Notes under the pieces: generated by a model
What the model saw: the letters and a program-made list of their open reading frames with translations, nothing else
Told to the model about the DNA's origin: nothing
Database searches by the model: none
Assembly: GCA_030710605.1 (NCBI GenBank)
Contig: CP092869.1
Coordinates: forward strand, 9,273,854-9,337,853
Direction of reading: 5' to 3'
DNA length: 64,000 nt
Origin: Cordylochernes scorpioides
Lineage: Eukaryota; Arthropoda; Arachnida; Pseudoscorpiones; Chernetidae
Position numbers and translations under genes: made by a program
Shown: positions 55,460-64,000 of the stretch, in pieces
Position numbering within the stretch: the first letter of the stretch is position 1
Layout of the letters: each line of letters starts with the position of its first letter

Positions 55460-56480
55460 CTACTTCAAGTTTCTGTTCTACACCAAGCAAAAAGTCGCGA
55501 CCAATTTCAACAACCAATGATATCGTTTATTTTAAACAATGCACACACACAAAGATTTATTAAGACCATCGGTCTTATACAGATTAACCACAGGAAGAAA
55601 TAATAGATGGAGATCCTATACTCCAGGCAGCGCAGCACCCAATAACAGCCTCCTGGTCCGTCTTTCAAACAATATAAACTAAGACGTATTTGAGTTTCTG
55701 TTTTTCATCAATCAAAAAGTCGCGACCATCTTCAACAACCAATGATATCGTTTCTTTTAAACAATACACACACACAAAGCTTTATTAAGACCACCGGTCT
55801 TGTACAGATTAACCACAGGAAGAAATAATAGATGGATCTTCTATACTCCAGGCAGCGAAGCACCCAATAACAGTTTCCTGGTCCGTCTTTCAAACAATAT
55901 AAACTAAGACTAATTTAAGTTCGACACCAAGCAAAAAGTCGCGACCATATTCAACAACCAATGCTATCGGTTCTTTTATACAACACACACAAAGCTTTAT
56001 TAAGACCACCGGTCTTATACAGATTAACCACAGGAAGAAATAATAGATGGAGTTCCTATACTCCAGGCAGCGCAGCACCCAATAAGAGCCTCCTGGTCCG
56101 TCTTTTAAACAATGATGTCAGGAGGACTGATTATTCCCTCTTATCTGGACTGGACGGACCGGTCAGGGAAAACAGTGGCGCCACATGGAAGGTAGAAAAC
56201 TCAGTTTTGCCCTCTTGCTCTAACTGCTGAGTCGATTTGGCTCATGTACATTGTAACTTCTATTTTATATTTAAAATATATCATATAACTAATTAAATAA
56301 ATATTTAAAGTAATTCGAAGGCCTAGTTAATTATTTTTCCTCGCGACAATTGTGGTGGAGACCAGTCCAGTCAAGATAAGAGGGAATACCAGGAAACTCT
56401 GTCCTCCTGACAATATAAACTGAGACAAATTTAAGTTCGACACCAAGCAAAATGTCACAACCATCTCCAACAACCGAGCT
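55460..56480. repeat. ~215-228-bp tandem array, 3.5 copies
   Basis: AAAGTCGCGACCA at 55489, 55716 and 55935, with a degraded start near 56447. Each unit runs through CAACCAATGATATCG, ACACACACAAAG, TTTATTAAGACC, CAGATTAACCACAGGAAG and CTCCAGGCAGCG to CCTGGTCCGTCTTTCAAAC. The last unit is split by the 300-bp TIR element at 56113. Confidence 0.9.
56113..56412. mobile_element. 300-bp terminal-inverted-repeat element inside the array
   Basis: Ends TGTCAGGAGGAC and GTCCTCCTGACA. The inverted similarity extends about 45 bp inward (CCCTCTTATCT..ACTGGAC against CCAGTCC..AGATAAGAGGG). It lies exactly where neighbouring units read straight through (AAACAATATAAACT). No protein. Superfamily not assigned. 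Confidence 0.75.
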
Positions 56481-56489
56481 GTAAGTATT

Positions 56490-57245
56490 TCACCTGTCAT
56501 CAACACAATCTCCTCCAGGCACAATCAATATTAATAATGTTGCCACCGTTTTTTTCCAAGATATCTAACTTTCTTAAATGGGAACATTCTAAAGTTTCGA
56601 ATAAATTTTCTTTTTACGATGCTTAGAAATATGTCAATTTCTCCCCTTTAAACTTTATATTAAATATAGTAATAAGTTTTATGAAAAGTATGGAATTTTA
56701 ACATATACATGTATAGCTATAAAGTGTTATATTTAATCATACATATATTGAATACTCGTTTAAAAGAAGTATATTAATTATGTTAGTTTACACAATCCTC
56801 AAGTCGTTTAAACAATCTCCATTAGGTTTCATTGTCTCAGCTTTTCTATTATAGTCCTGGAGTAAGGACAGACGATGTAGCATAAACAGAATCCTGTATG
56901 TTGTTATTGTTACTTAATCCTCAAGTGGTTTAAACAATCTCCATTAGGTCCCATTGTCTCAGCCTTTCTATTATAGTCCTGGAATTTTCCCAAATGTCTT
57001 TTTTGGAGGATTTGATATGATTCAATAGATGTTCAGAACTGGCTGTTTGGGAATCGCAATTGGGGAATTTCGGGAATGTTTTGATTTTTCCATTAAATTT
57101 GAGCATTCTAAGATGTCCTGTTCGTAATCCTCAAATCGCCGTTTGTTCTTACCTAGTAAGGGTTTGGAAAGTAGATTTGTTAGGAATGGGGGTGTACCAG
57201 GGGTGGTTTAGGGTGAATTTCCAAAGAGAGATTAATATATATTAT
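56490..57245. repeat. Non-coding stretch with a ~70-bp direct repeat
   Basis: ATCCTCAAGTCGTTTAAACAATCTCCATTAGG...TATAGTCCTGGA at about 56795-56862 recurs at 56918-56983 with four or so changes; spacing 123 bp. No gene seen in the rest. Confidence 0.7.
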
Positions 57246-57660
57246 ACATTGGTTATTAGCAGACTCTCTGGCAAAGGCTGGAGCTCTTGGCCTACCTGAA
57301 GCCAGAGAATCTACCACCCAACTAGACGAAAGAGACTTCCTCCTTACCATCAAAATCCAATGCCTGCAGGAATGGAAATCTAATGCTGCACATAACTGGT
57401 ACAGAGCAGGAGGGACAATTCTGTCCTCCCAAGAGAACAACAGTCTTTTATTTCCATACTTAAGTCTGGTCATCTACGGACAATGACTTTCCAGAGTGGT
57501 TGCAAGGTTTTCCCACTATGTACTAAGTGCCAACCTGCAATCCCAAACCACATAATTGACCGTATTGCCTCATCCATTGATGAGTTCTACTCATCCCCAG
57601 CACAGACACCATCAACAATCTATTCAAGCTTGATACCCTTATAGGATTGAGTGGAGATAA
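57246..57660 (+). pseudogene. LINE RNase H end and 3' tail, second family
   Basis: Reads ADSLAKAGALGLPEARE in frame (the end of an RNase H domain, NE.AD.LAK type), then LLTIKIQCLQEWKSNAAHNW and YRAGG. The AHI-like finger region follows in broken frames. It ends near AAGAAAGAAGAAGAAGAA. Different from the LINE at 48336. 5'-truncated insertion. Confidence 0.75.
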
Positions 57661-57806
57661 GAAAGAAGAAGAAGAATGGTTATTGTTTTTATGAAAATAT
57701 TAGATTCTATAGAATATTTTGTGTTTATTGAGATAAAAATTACATATTTGAGAGAAAGAATTTCATCCAAGGAAGTGTTTCTTGCAAAAATATAATTTAA
57801 TTAACT

Positions 57807-57917
57807 CAACTTTCGGACCTTGGACCTTTATACAGGAGTGAGGTTCAATATAACGCCGCCTCCTGGTGTTATAATCAACCTAACTTCTGTAGAAGATCTC
57901 CAAGGTCCGAAAGCTTG
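57807..57917. repeat. Short inverted repeat pair
   Basis: AACTTTCGGACCTTGGA at 57807 and TCCAAGGTCCGAAAGCTT at 57899 are complementary over about 15 bp around a 75-bp spacer. It could be paired ends of a small element or a hairpin RNA. Confidence 0.6.
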
Positions 57918-58130
57918 AATCTGTGGCGACCACACTTTGCTTCAGCGAGCGCGAACTGGGACAAAGCTTCACTACACATACGGGCGGTAGTGTGGCGGCC
58001 TCACTACGCATGCGTGGGCGGCATCCGGGACTCTTGAAACTCGCGTCGTTCGAACAACAAGGCTTGCTTCCAGAAGCCGTTACATCTTTTCCCTCTTTGA
58101 TAAGGTACTATTTGGATTATAGATTATAAA

Positions 58131-58243
58131 TACAAGGTAATAAGACCAAATCATTCAGTACTTTTGTCTGAAGATGGTAACAACGCTTTTACCGAAACGT
58201 CACACACTATTTATTTATTTGGATTTGGTCTTATTACCTTGTA
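58131..58243 (+). ncRNA. Penelope 3' end with hammerhead-like motif in a 21-bp inverted repeat
   Basis: Arms TACAAGGTAATAAGACCAAA (58131) and ATTTGGTCTTATTACCTTGT (58223) are perfectly complementary over 21 bp. Between them is CTGAAGA (58168), GGTAACAACGCTTTTACC and GAAACGTC (ending 58201). Stem II has one mismatch compared with the 16887 copy. The arms could form a long outer stem. The copy at 16887 has only the downstream arm. Confidence 0.55.
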
Positions 58244-59126
58244 TCTTTTCCTCTCTATATATTTCGAGGCTTTAAATAAATCAATTTATTTTGTAAAAAT
58301 AATTATAATTTTATCAGCGGCCTTTCCAAAAGCCACACCAACACGCACGCAACCATTCCACAAATCGAATAAATTATATTTTTGCAAGAAATACTTCCCT
58401 GGATGGATTTCCCCCCCCTTATAACGGTAGAAATTCGTGAATTGATATTGACAACAAAATCAATAGGGTTGATGGGTTCCATCATCTTCATTAGAATTGA
58501 TACAGAGGTTGTTCAAGCGTTGACAATTGTAGAAATTCGTCAATTGAAATTAATAACAAAATCAATAGCAAAATACAAAAATTAGGTGTCCAGGGAAAAT
58601 TTTCTTACATAAGATTTTCCCCTGTAGAAGGGTTTTCTTTCCCGAAAGCTAGAGATATTTGCGAAAGAGCGATTGCTCGAAGCATATTATATATTTATAA
58701 TTGTATGTAATTCTACTGTCCTCAAAGCTTATGTCCATATTCCATCTAAAATACCCATTCCAAGAGTCTAGCATCAGTATCACTATAAAAGGAAAACCGA
58801 AAAATGCAATATAACAGCCGTATGGTAGATTAAACTGACAAAACCGCTAGGAGGGTTCACCACTGATGAGCCAGGCCCTCTCATTATTTTTTCCATTGCA
58901 GTAAGGACAGTAGAAATGTTTATTTCAAAAAGAATCTTACGTGTCTATAATAGTTGCGAATTTTGATACTAGAGATATTTATTGATAAAAGATTTGTAAG
59001 AAAGAAACTTTTCCCTGCAGGTCTAATGTTTGTATTTTAAAATCAATAGGGTTGAAGAGTTCCACAATCTATATAAGAATTGATACAGAGGTTGTTCATG
59101 TGATGTCAGGATGTACTGGAACTTAC
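58244..59126. other. Intronic sequence with dispersed repeats
   Basis: The block ...AAAATCAATAGGGTTGA..GAGTTCC..AGAATTGATACAGAGGTTGTTCA occurs at about 58458-58519 and again at 59040-59102. 58880-58975 contains CCATTGCAGTAAGGACAGTAGAAAT..CGTGTCTATAATAGTTGCGA, a single arm of the foldback element at 61772. No exon seen. Confidence 0.5.
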
Positions 59127-59300
59127 GTTCTTAAGGACCATGAGATGGTCATACAGAAACATGCACTCTGACTGGAAGAGGTCCCAGAGAGCCTCTCGCC
59201 TCTTCTGTTCGTTCTTGGAGATGGTGTGACTCCACCACGTGTTGATCTGGTCCTCAATGTCGTTCAGCGTGTTGTCCTCTCCCCACTGCTCCGAGTCCGT
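59127..59300 (-). CDS. RhoGEF (DH domain) exon, PLEKHG-like
   Basis: A 174-bp exon, phase 0 at both ends. The acceptor TGTTGACAG lies at 59301-59309 and the donor GTAAGT at 59121-59126 (- strand). It reads TDSEQWGEDNTLNDIEDQIN, TWWSHTISKNEQ, then KRREALWDLFQSECMFLYDH and LMVLKN. The segment R.EALW(D/E)LF.SE..(F/Y)L.DHLMVLK is the first helix of a Dbl-homology domain, the GTP-exchange module for Rho-family GTPases, and looks closest to the PLEKHG group. The match is from memory. The next exons were not found. A mariner element sits 31 bp upstream of its 3' splice site. Confidence 0.65.
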
Positions 59301-59331
59301 CTGTCAACACACACCGTACATCTCGTATATA

Positions 59332-60636
59332 CAGGGTCCATTATGAAAGTAATGAGCATTTACTGGCAAAATACATTTATTGATCGTAATTTGTGCGAAT
59401 GTTCAATTTTCTTCAAAATACATTCCTCCTGCACCAATACACTTGCGGAGACGCGTTTGCCACGCCTGAAAGGCACCCTGAAACTCCTCGACAGGAATGC
59501 TTCTCAAGAACGTTGTAACATGGTGTTGGATGTTTTCCACGGTTTCCCAATGTTTTCCTTTCATCTCTCTCTTGAGTCGCGGAAACAAAAAGAAGTCACA
59601 TGGAGCTAAGTCGGGAATGTAAGGGGGGTGAGAGATCACCGGGGTGTTGCTCCGGGCCAGGAAGTTGGTAATGATGAAGGCTGTGTGACTGGTGGCATTG
59701 ACATGGTGGAGCTTGACCGTGTCTTTAATGTCAGTCCTCACGCGTGCGATCCGGCGTTTCAATCTCCTGAGCACCTCCAGGTAAAAGGCTAAGTTTACAG
59801 TTTGTCCCTGCGGTACAAACTCACAATGGACTATTCCTCGGATGTCAAAGAAGACAATGATCATCGTTTTGATGCGCGACTTGCTCATTCGCGCTTTCTT
59901 GGGGCGTGGGGATGATTTTGTGTGCCATGCACATTTCTGCCTTTTCGACTCTGGGTCGTATTCAAACATCCAGGATTCGTCTCCGGTTACTACAGAGTTC
60001 AGAAAGCCTGGTTCATTTTGAATCAAATCCAACAATTCTTGACAGCACAAAACTCTAAGTTCTTTCTGGTCTTGCGTCAACACTTTCGGCACAAGCTTCG
60101 CACAGACCTTAGGCATTTGCAGATCCTCGGTCACTATCCTATTTACCACAAATGTGGACATGTGTAATGTGTCAGCAATTTTCTGGATGCTTAATCGACG
60201 GTCGGTACGCAAAACTTTGAGCACACGATCCACGTTCTCGTCAGTTCTGGCCGTTGTTGGGCGTCCTGAATGGGGTTCGTCGGCGACCTCCTCCCGGCCC
60301 TCCTTGAACGCCTTGTGCCACTTCCCAGACTGTGATCTTGAAATGCAATCGTCCTTGAAGGCTTTTTGCAGCATCTGGAATGTTTTCTCCAAGCCTCACG
60401 CAAAACCTTATGGCGTATCGTTGTTCAAGCGAACGCTCCATCGCGCTATTTTACAAAAGTTGAAAACACACTTTAAGCGGAGTCATGTATCTCCCCTCAC
60501 ACTGCTCGAACTCAACTGACGACCGGATGGATTGAAAGGGCATATCCCTCCACCACATTTCCCACGGTTTTACCGTGCTGCTATCTATCGTTGCGTCACA
60601 ATAACATTATGCTCATTACTTTTATAATGGACCCTG
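59332..60636 (-). mobile_element. mariner element, full length, defective
   Basis: 1305 bp with 28-bp terminal inverted repeats (CAGGGTCCATTAT...; one mismatch), flanked by TA (59330-59331 and 60637-60638). The matching empty site can be read near 61254-61275 (TCTCGTATATAGCTCGTTTA) in a duplicated segment. Its transposase is frameshifted and lacks one catalytic residue. Confidence 0.95.
59403..60441 (-). pseudogene. mariner transposase with D-to-V change in the active site
   Basis: The N-terminus MERSLEQRYAIRFCVRLGE is in one frame, and from KTFQMLQKAFKDDC in another (1-base shift near 60385). The HTH region continues with SQSGKWHKAFKEGRE and HSGRPTTAR. The DDE triad is: TGDESW (first Asp), LHHVNATSH where the family has HHDNA (second Asp is Val), and PDLAPCDFF (third Asp), with the D34D spacing kept. 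It ends at FQGAFQAWQTRLRKCIGAGG plus MYFEEN. Not expected to be active. Confidence 0.95.
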
Positions 60637-60639
60637 TAT

Positions 60640-60905
60640 TTCGTTTAGCGATGAATATAGAGTTCGTTATACGACTCTGTCGTTAATCTTGAAGAAGATA
60701 TAGTAGTGTAGTTGTTGTTTCTTATCCCCTTATGTAAAGATTACACAATTTCCATGAGTTCATGCTTCTCGAGCTGTTTTATGATAAGCAGCGGTCTCTC
60801 CCAAAGGTTCTGTTTAGTACATCTAATACAAGCCAAAGGCTTGTACCGGGCAAGGCAATGCCAGGCTACCCTGGACATATTTATCCGTTCGTAAATATTA
60901 TATAG
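60640..60905 (-). repeat. Duplicated segment copy 1, with LINE 3' tail (60713-60836)
   Basis: The LINE tail is the reverse complement of the 48940-49055 type sequence (CTTGTATTAGATGTACTAAA...ATAAGAAACAACAAC on the - strand). The same order (CGTTATACGACTCTGTCGTTAA, LINE tail) is repeated at 61280-61500. After 60836 comes a fragment GCTACCCTGGACATATTT..CCGTTCGTAAATATTATA identical in kind to the 5' side of the tRNA-like gene. Confidence 0.75.
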
Positions 60906-61093
60906 AGTAATTTATAATACAATATAATGCGGCTTACGATTGTAGAACGACATTTGAAAATTATTCCGCATGTGTTTCTTTTGAACGAAAAATCGAAATT
61001 TATTTAAAGAATAAATAACGATTATTTATAACCTTAGGGATGAAGTATGAACGGATGAATTGTGAAGAGTAATAATAAGCAGAAAAATAAATG

Positions 61094-61168
61094 TGTCCAG
61101 GGATGGGAATCGAACCCACAGTGTTCCGCTTATCGGGCAGATGCCATGTCCACTAGGCTACCCTGGAC
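61094..61168 (-). tRNA. tRNA-like gene or tRNA-derived SINE head
   Basis: Folds as a cloverleaf on the - strand: acceptor stem TCCAGGG / CCCTGGA, A box TAGCCTAGTGG, anticodon stem TCTGC / GCGGA with loop CCGATAA (nominal anticodon GAT, Ile), T arm GTGGG-TTCGATT-CCCAT, and B box GGTTCGATTCC. A run of five T lies about 12 bp downstream. Oddities: base 33 is C instead of the near-universal T, the D stem has a mismatch, and its 5' flank is repeated at 60865. These favour a SINE or pseudogene over a working tRNA. Confidence 0.6.
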
Positions 61169-61253
61169 ATATTTTTCCGTTCGTAAATATTATATGAGGT
61201 AATATACATATAATACATATAATATATACATATATAATACAATATAATGATTG

Positions 61254-61522
61254 TAAATCTCGTATATAGCTCGTTTAACGAATAATATAGGCGTCGTTAA
61301 ACGATTCTGTCGTTAAGCTTGTAGAAGATATAGTACTATTGTAGTTTCTTATTCCCTTGTGTAAAGATTACACGAATTCCATTAGTGCATGCTTCTGAGC
61401 TGTTTTATGATAAGCAGGGGCCTCTCCCAAAAGTCCTGTTCAGTCCATCTAATACAAGCCAAAATATGTTCTGGAGCTGCAGGTGCCAAGCTACATTTTG
61501 AGCAAGTGGGATAGATTTTGTT
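61254..61522 (-). repeat. Duplicated segment copy 2, with longer LINE 3' tail (61341-61522)
   Basis: Partner of 60640-60905. The tail extends further into the LINE (antisense of TACCCCACTTGCCCAAAAGG and AGCTTGGCACCTGCAG). The first bases TCTCGTATATAGCTCG correspond to the mariner insertion site of copy 1 before insertion. Confidence 0.75.
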
Positions 61523-61524
61523 AT

Positions 61525-61770
61525 TATACAAGGTTATTCCAAAAGTTCGTAAACATATTATGACTTATATTTTGCAAGTGTTTGCGAAATTTTGGGACAA
61601 CCTTAGTAATATTGGTAACCTTGGTAAAATTATAACAGAACCATAATAGAAGAATGATTTAATCTCTGATGTTCTATATCAAGGATTGCCAATCCGCTGG
61701 TGGGTCAAGTTTCAGAATTACAAGGTTGTCCCAAAAGTTCGTAAACACTTGCAAAATATAAATCATAATA
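61525..61770. mobile_element. mariner-type MITE
   Basis: TTCCAAAAGTTCGTAAACA at 61549 and the inverted AATTTTGGGACAACCTT near 61594 form a palindrome. A third copy ACAAGGTTGTCCCAAAAGTT is at 61720-61739. The wording is that of mariner terminal repeats. No transposase. Confidence 0.65.
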
Positions 61771-61771
61771 T

Positions 61772-61923
61772 TCGAAACTATTATAGACGCGTATGATTCT
61801 TTTAAAAATTAAACAATTTATACTGTCCTTACTGCAATGGAAAAATTAATACTTCCATTGCAGTAAGGGCAGTAGAAATTGTTTAAAATGTAAAAGAATT
61901 ATACGCGTCTATAATAGTTTCGA
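61772..61923. repeat. Near-perfect 150-bp palindrome (foldback element)
   Basis: The left arm CGAAACTATTATAGACGCGT...CTTACTGCAATGGAA is complementary to the right arm TTCCATTGCAGTAAGG...ACGCGTCTATAATAGTTTCG, with a central AAATTAATAC spacer. Single arms recur at 58880-58975 and 63766-63810. It is a dispersed family, probably foldback MITEs. Confidence 0.88.
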
Positions 61924-62387
61924 ATTTTCATAACATTTCAATATATGTTTTTCAAAAAAATGTTTCCAGAGAACTTTTTCTATTGTTTTTTAATATGTGT
62001 AGAACTAATTGCTGGAATTTGTTATCGGCGTATTTTTATATATTCAACCTGTATAAATAAAAGGAAATCTCGTAGAGAAATTTCCTCTTGAACGCGACAA
62101 ATTTGGTAATACCTTCCAATTAAAGATTGATTCACTGTGTGACTCTGTAACACCAAGAATTGATGGGAAGAAAAAAACATGAAAATTTCAGGGTGAAGTT
62201 AGCTCATCAGGATAAATTATGCAAATCACGCAGCAATCCCGCGCACGTTAATTGTGATACAAGAGAAAGAACTTGCACAAATTTGTTAATATTCGCATCT
62301 CTCTGTCTGGAAGAAATAGTATTTTTTTGTTTTTTGGCTCAGAGAAAAGGTTTAGTATCAGAGAATGTCAGGCCGCCTCCAGCCGAG

Positions 62388-63085
62388 GTAGTTCCAGCAA
62401 ACAGACGATTTCACGAGAGATGATTGGACTCAGAAGTTGGTCCATATGTCAAATCTCTACGGACAAACACGCTTCCACCGTGCACCGGCTATGGCGAAGA
62501 TGGTTGTAACAAGGAAATGTGGCACAGATTGAGGGGTGCGGTCAGAGTGACGTCAGCGCACGAGGACCGACGTATCTTCCGGATGGTGTTGGCGGCCTCA
62601 CAGTCCACTTCTGTCGCAATCTTTCAGTATGTTCAGAACATTCAAGATTCTCTCATATCGACCAGAACCATTATGTACAGATTGGTGATCGGCGGCTCTC
62701 ATGGCGCCCGTAAGAAGACTGCCATTGACCCAACAACACAGACATCTCCGTTTGAAATATAGTCGGGATAGAGCCAATGGACATCTGAATGGTACAGTGT
62801 AGTTTTCTCAGATAAATATAGATTCTGTTCTAGCAATGACAGTCACTGAGTAAAAGATTGGTGAGGTCTTGGTGACAAGTCCAATTTGACCTCGTCTCTG
62901 GAACGTTGCCCTTCACGACCGTCACCTATGGTAGCAGATTCGTATTGAGGACACTATGACGGCCCAACGATATGTGAAACACCTGCTGCGTCCGGTGACG
63001 TTATCCTTCATTCATGGGTACCCAATGCCATGTTCCAACAGGATAACACACGACCTCACACAGCACGCATCAGCTAACATGTCCT
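62388..63085 (+). pseudogene. Tc1-like transposase, heavily broken
   Basis: Fragments in three frames: STVHRLWRRWL (HTH), RVTSA.EDRRIFRM and LAASQSTSVAIFQYVQN, RTIMYRLVIGG. The catalytic region follows: FSDE-like (VVFSDKYRFCSSNDSH wording), then TAQRYVKHLLRPVTLSFIHG and FQQDNTRPHTARIS. These are the order and motifs of Tc1-group DDE transposases. Stops and shifts throughout. The downstream end is replaced by LINE tails. Confidence 0.8.
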
Positions 63086-63102
63086 GTATGGAACCTCGAT
63101 GC

Positions 63103-63630
63103 TTCCATAGCCACATGGACTCGTAGAATTCGTGTAAAATTTATACAAAGGGATAAGGAACAACAACAACAATTCAGGACCTTTGGAAGAGTCCGCTTCT
63201 TATAATCAAACAGCTCGAAGAGCATGGACTCATGGAATTCGTGTAATCTTCACACAAAGGGATAAGAAACAACAACAGTTCAGGACCTTTGGTAGAGGCC
63301 GCTGCTTATCATCAAGCAGCTCGAGAAGCATGGACTCATGGAATTCGTGTAATCTTTACACGAGGAGATAAGAAACAACAACAACAGTTCTACAGTTCAG
63401 GATTTTTGGGAGAGTCCGCTTCCTATCTTCAAAAGTTCGAGGAGCATGGACCTATGTGGATTTCGTGTAATCTTTGCACAAGGGGATAAGAAACAACAAC
63501 AGTTCTACAGTTCAAGACCTTTGGTAGAGGCCGCTGCTTATCATAAAACAGCTCAAGGAGCTTAGACTCATGAATTTCGTGTAATATTTATACAAGGAGA
63601 TAAGAAAGACAACAACAGCATTACAGTTCA
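63103..63630 (+). repeat. Tandem array of LINE 3' ends, ~5 units of 105-115 bp
   Basis: Each unit runs CATGGACTCATGGAATTCG-TGTAATCTTTACAC-AAGGGATAAGAAACAACAACAG, then AGGACCTTTGG..AGAGGCCGCTGCTTATCATCAA..CAGCTCGAGGAG. This is the terminal ~100 bp of the LINE whose fuller copy ends at 49045 (CTTTGGGAGAGGCCGCTGC ... GAGAAACAACAACAG). Starts near 63103, 63223, 63330, 63445 and 63562. Short open frames here are LINE C-terminal scraps. Confidence 0.9.
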
Positions 63631-63639
63631 GCAGAAACC

Positions 63640-64000
63640 CTGAGCTAAATATCGTTTGAAAATTGCAAAAAATGACTAGAATACACCACAGTATTTGGTA
63701 TATCTCATCACCAAGACTATATATAGTTACGATGCACTAGCGCGCCATCTGTTATCAAATTACAAAACTATTTTAGAGGCGTAATATTCTTTTTTTAAAT
63801 AAAACAATATAGTTATAATCTTGTTACCTTGTTGAATCTTTCTACCTTTGTTTTCTTCTTTTTCTTTCTTGGAAACCGTCTATACAAGTCGCAATGTTTT
63901 AGTAGAAAGGTTTTGTTGTTGTATTAGGGTATATAACACAACACATCCTTCAAACCTTTTTATAGAATATTTTATAGATTGATAAATATTGTTTCTTAAA
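63640..64000. other. AT-rich end of window
   Basis: 63766-63810 (AAAACTATTTTAGAGGCGTA..TTCTTTTTTTAAATAAAACAAT) matches the left arm of the foldback element at 61772. Nothing else recognised. Confidence 0.45.

Noticed and set aside
59922..60519. + strand frames across the mariner
   Set aside because: Antisense of the transposase.

Overview
The window is AT-rich animal DNA, most likely arthropod. It has spliced single-copy gene exons (GT-AG introns, no operons), Copia, BEL/Pao and Ty3/Gypsy LTR elements, an I/Jockey-type LINE, a Penelope-like element, mariner, Tc1 and many pogo/Tigger-like DNA transposons, plus one 100-N assembly gap (53505-53604). The species cannot be named from the sequence alone.

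Host genes. Four + strand exons (4734-4806, 5349-5555, 12983-13172, 14688-14887) encode the membrane-proximal ectodomain and transmembrane segment of an alpha/epsilon-type sarcoglycan. Exon 2 carries an apparent 1-bp frameshift. One - strand exon (59127-59300) encodes the start of a RhoGEF (DH) domain, probably PLEKHG-like. A 66-bp candidate exon lies at 50101-50166. A tRNA-like gene or SINE head lies at 61094-61168.

Layout. 1-15000: sarcoglycan exons in introns filled with CAGTAAAACCCC-ended pogo/Tigger-like elements. One of these is split by a young Copia element (8194-11382) whose two LTRs look identical, although its gag/protease region is deleted. 15551-20139: a 5'-inverted Penelope-like element, then a LINE whose RT is split by another Tigger-like element. 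20140-48335: one 28.2-kb insertion that splits the LINE RNase H domain. It resumes in frame at 48336. The insertion is a giant - strand LTR retroelement with 2.1-2.4-kb LTRs (TGTTGG...CCAACA), AAAC target duplication, a tRNA-Lys-like primer site and a polypurine tract, but no gag or pol of its own. A BEL element (27734-32919) is nested in its interior, and a nearly intact Ty3/Gypsy element (40497-46256) in its 5' LTR. 48336-53504: end of the LINE, unique sequence and two more Tigger-like elements. 53605-64000: decayed mariner and Tc1 copies, a satellite-like array, LINE tails, Penelope 3' ends with hammerhead-like motifs, the RhoGEF exon with a mariner inserted 31 bp upstream of it, foldback elements, and a tandem array made of LINE 3' ends.

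Order of events read from the nesting: LINE first, then Tigger-like and giant LTR element insertions into it, then BEL and Gypsy into the giant element. The main discovery candidate is the giant non-autonomous (LARD-like) LTR element. It is recent, structurally complete for reverse transcription, and carries LTR minisatellites and repeated hairpins with what look like compensatory changes.
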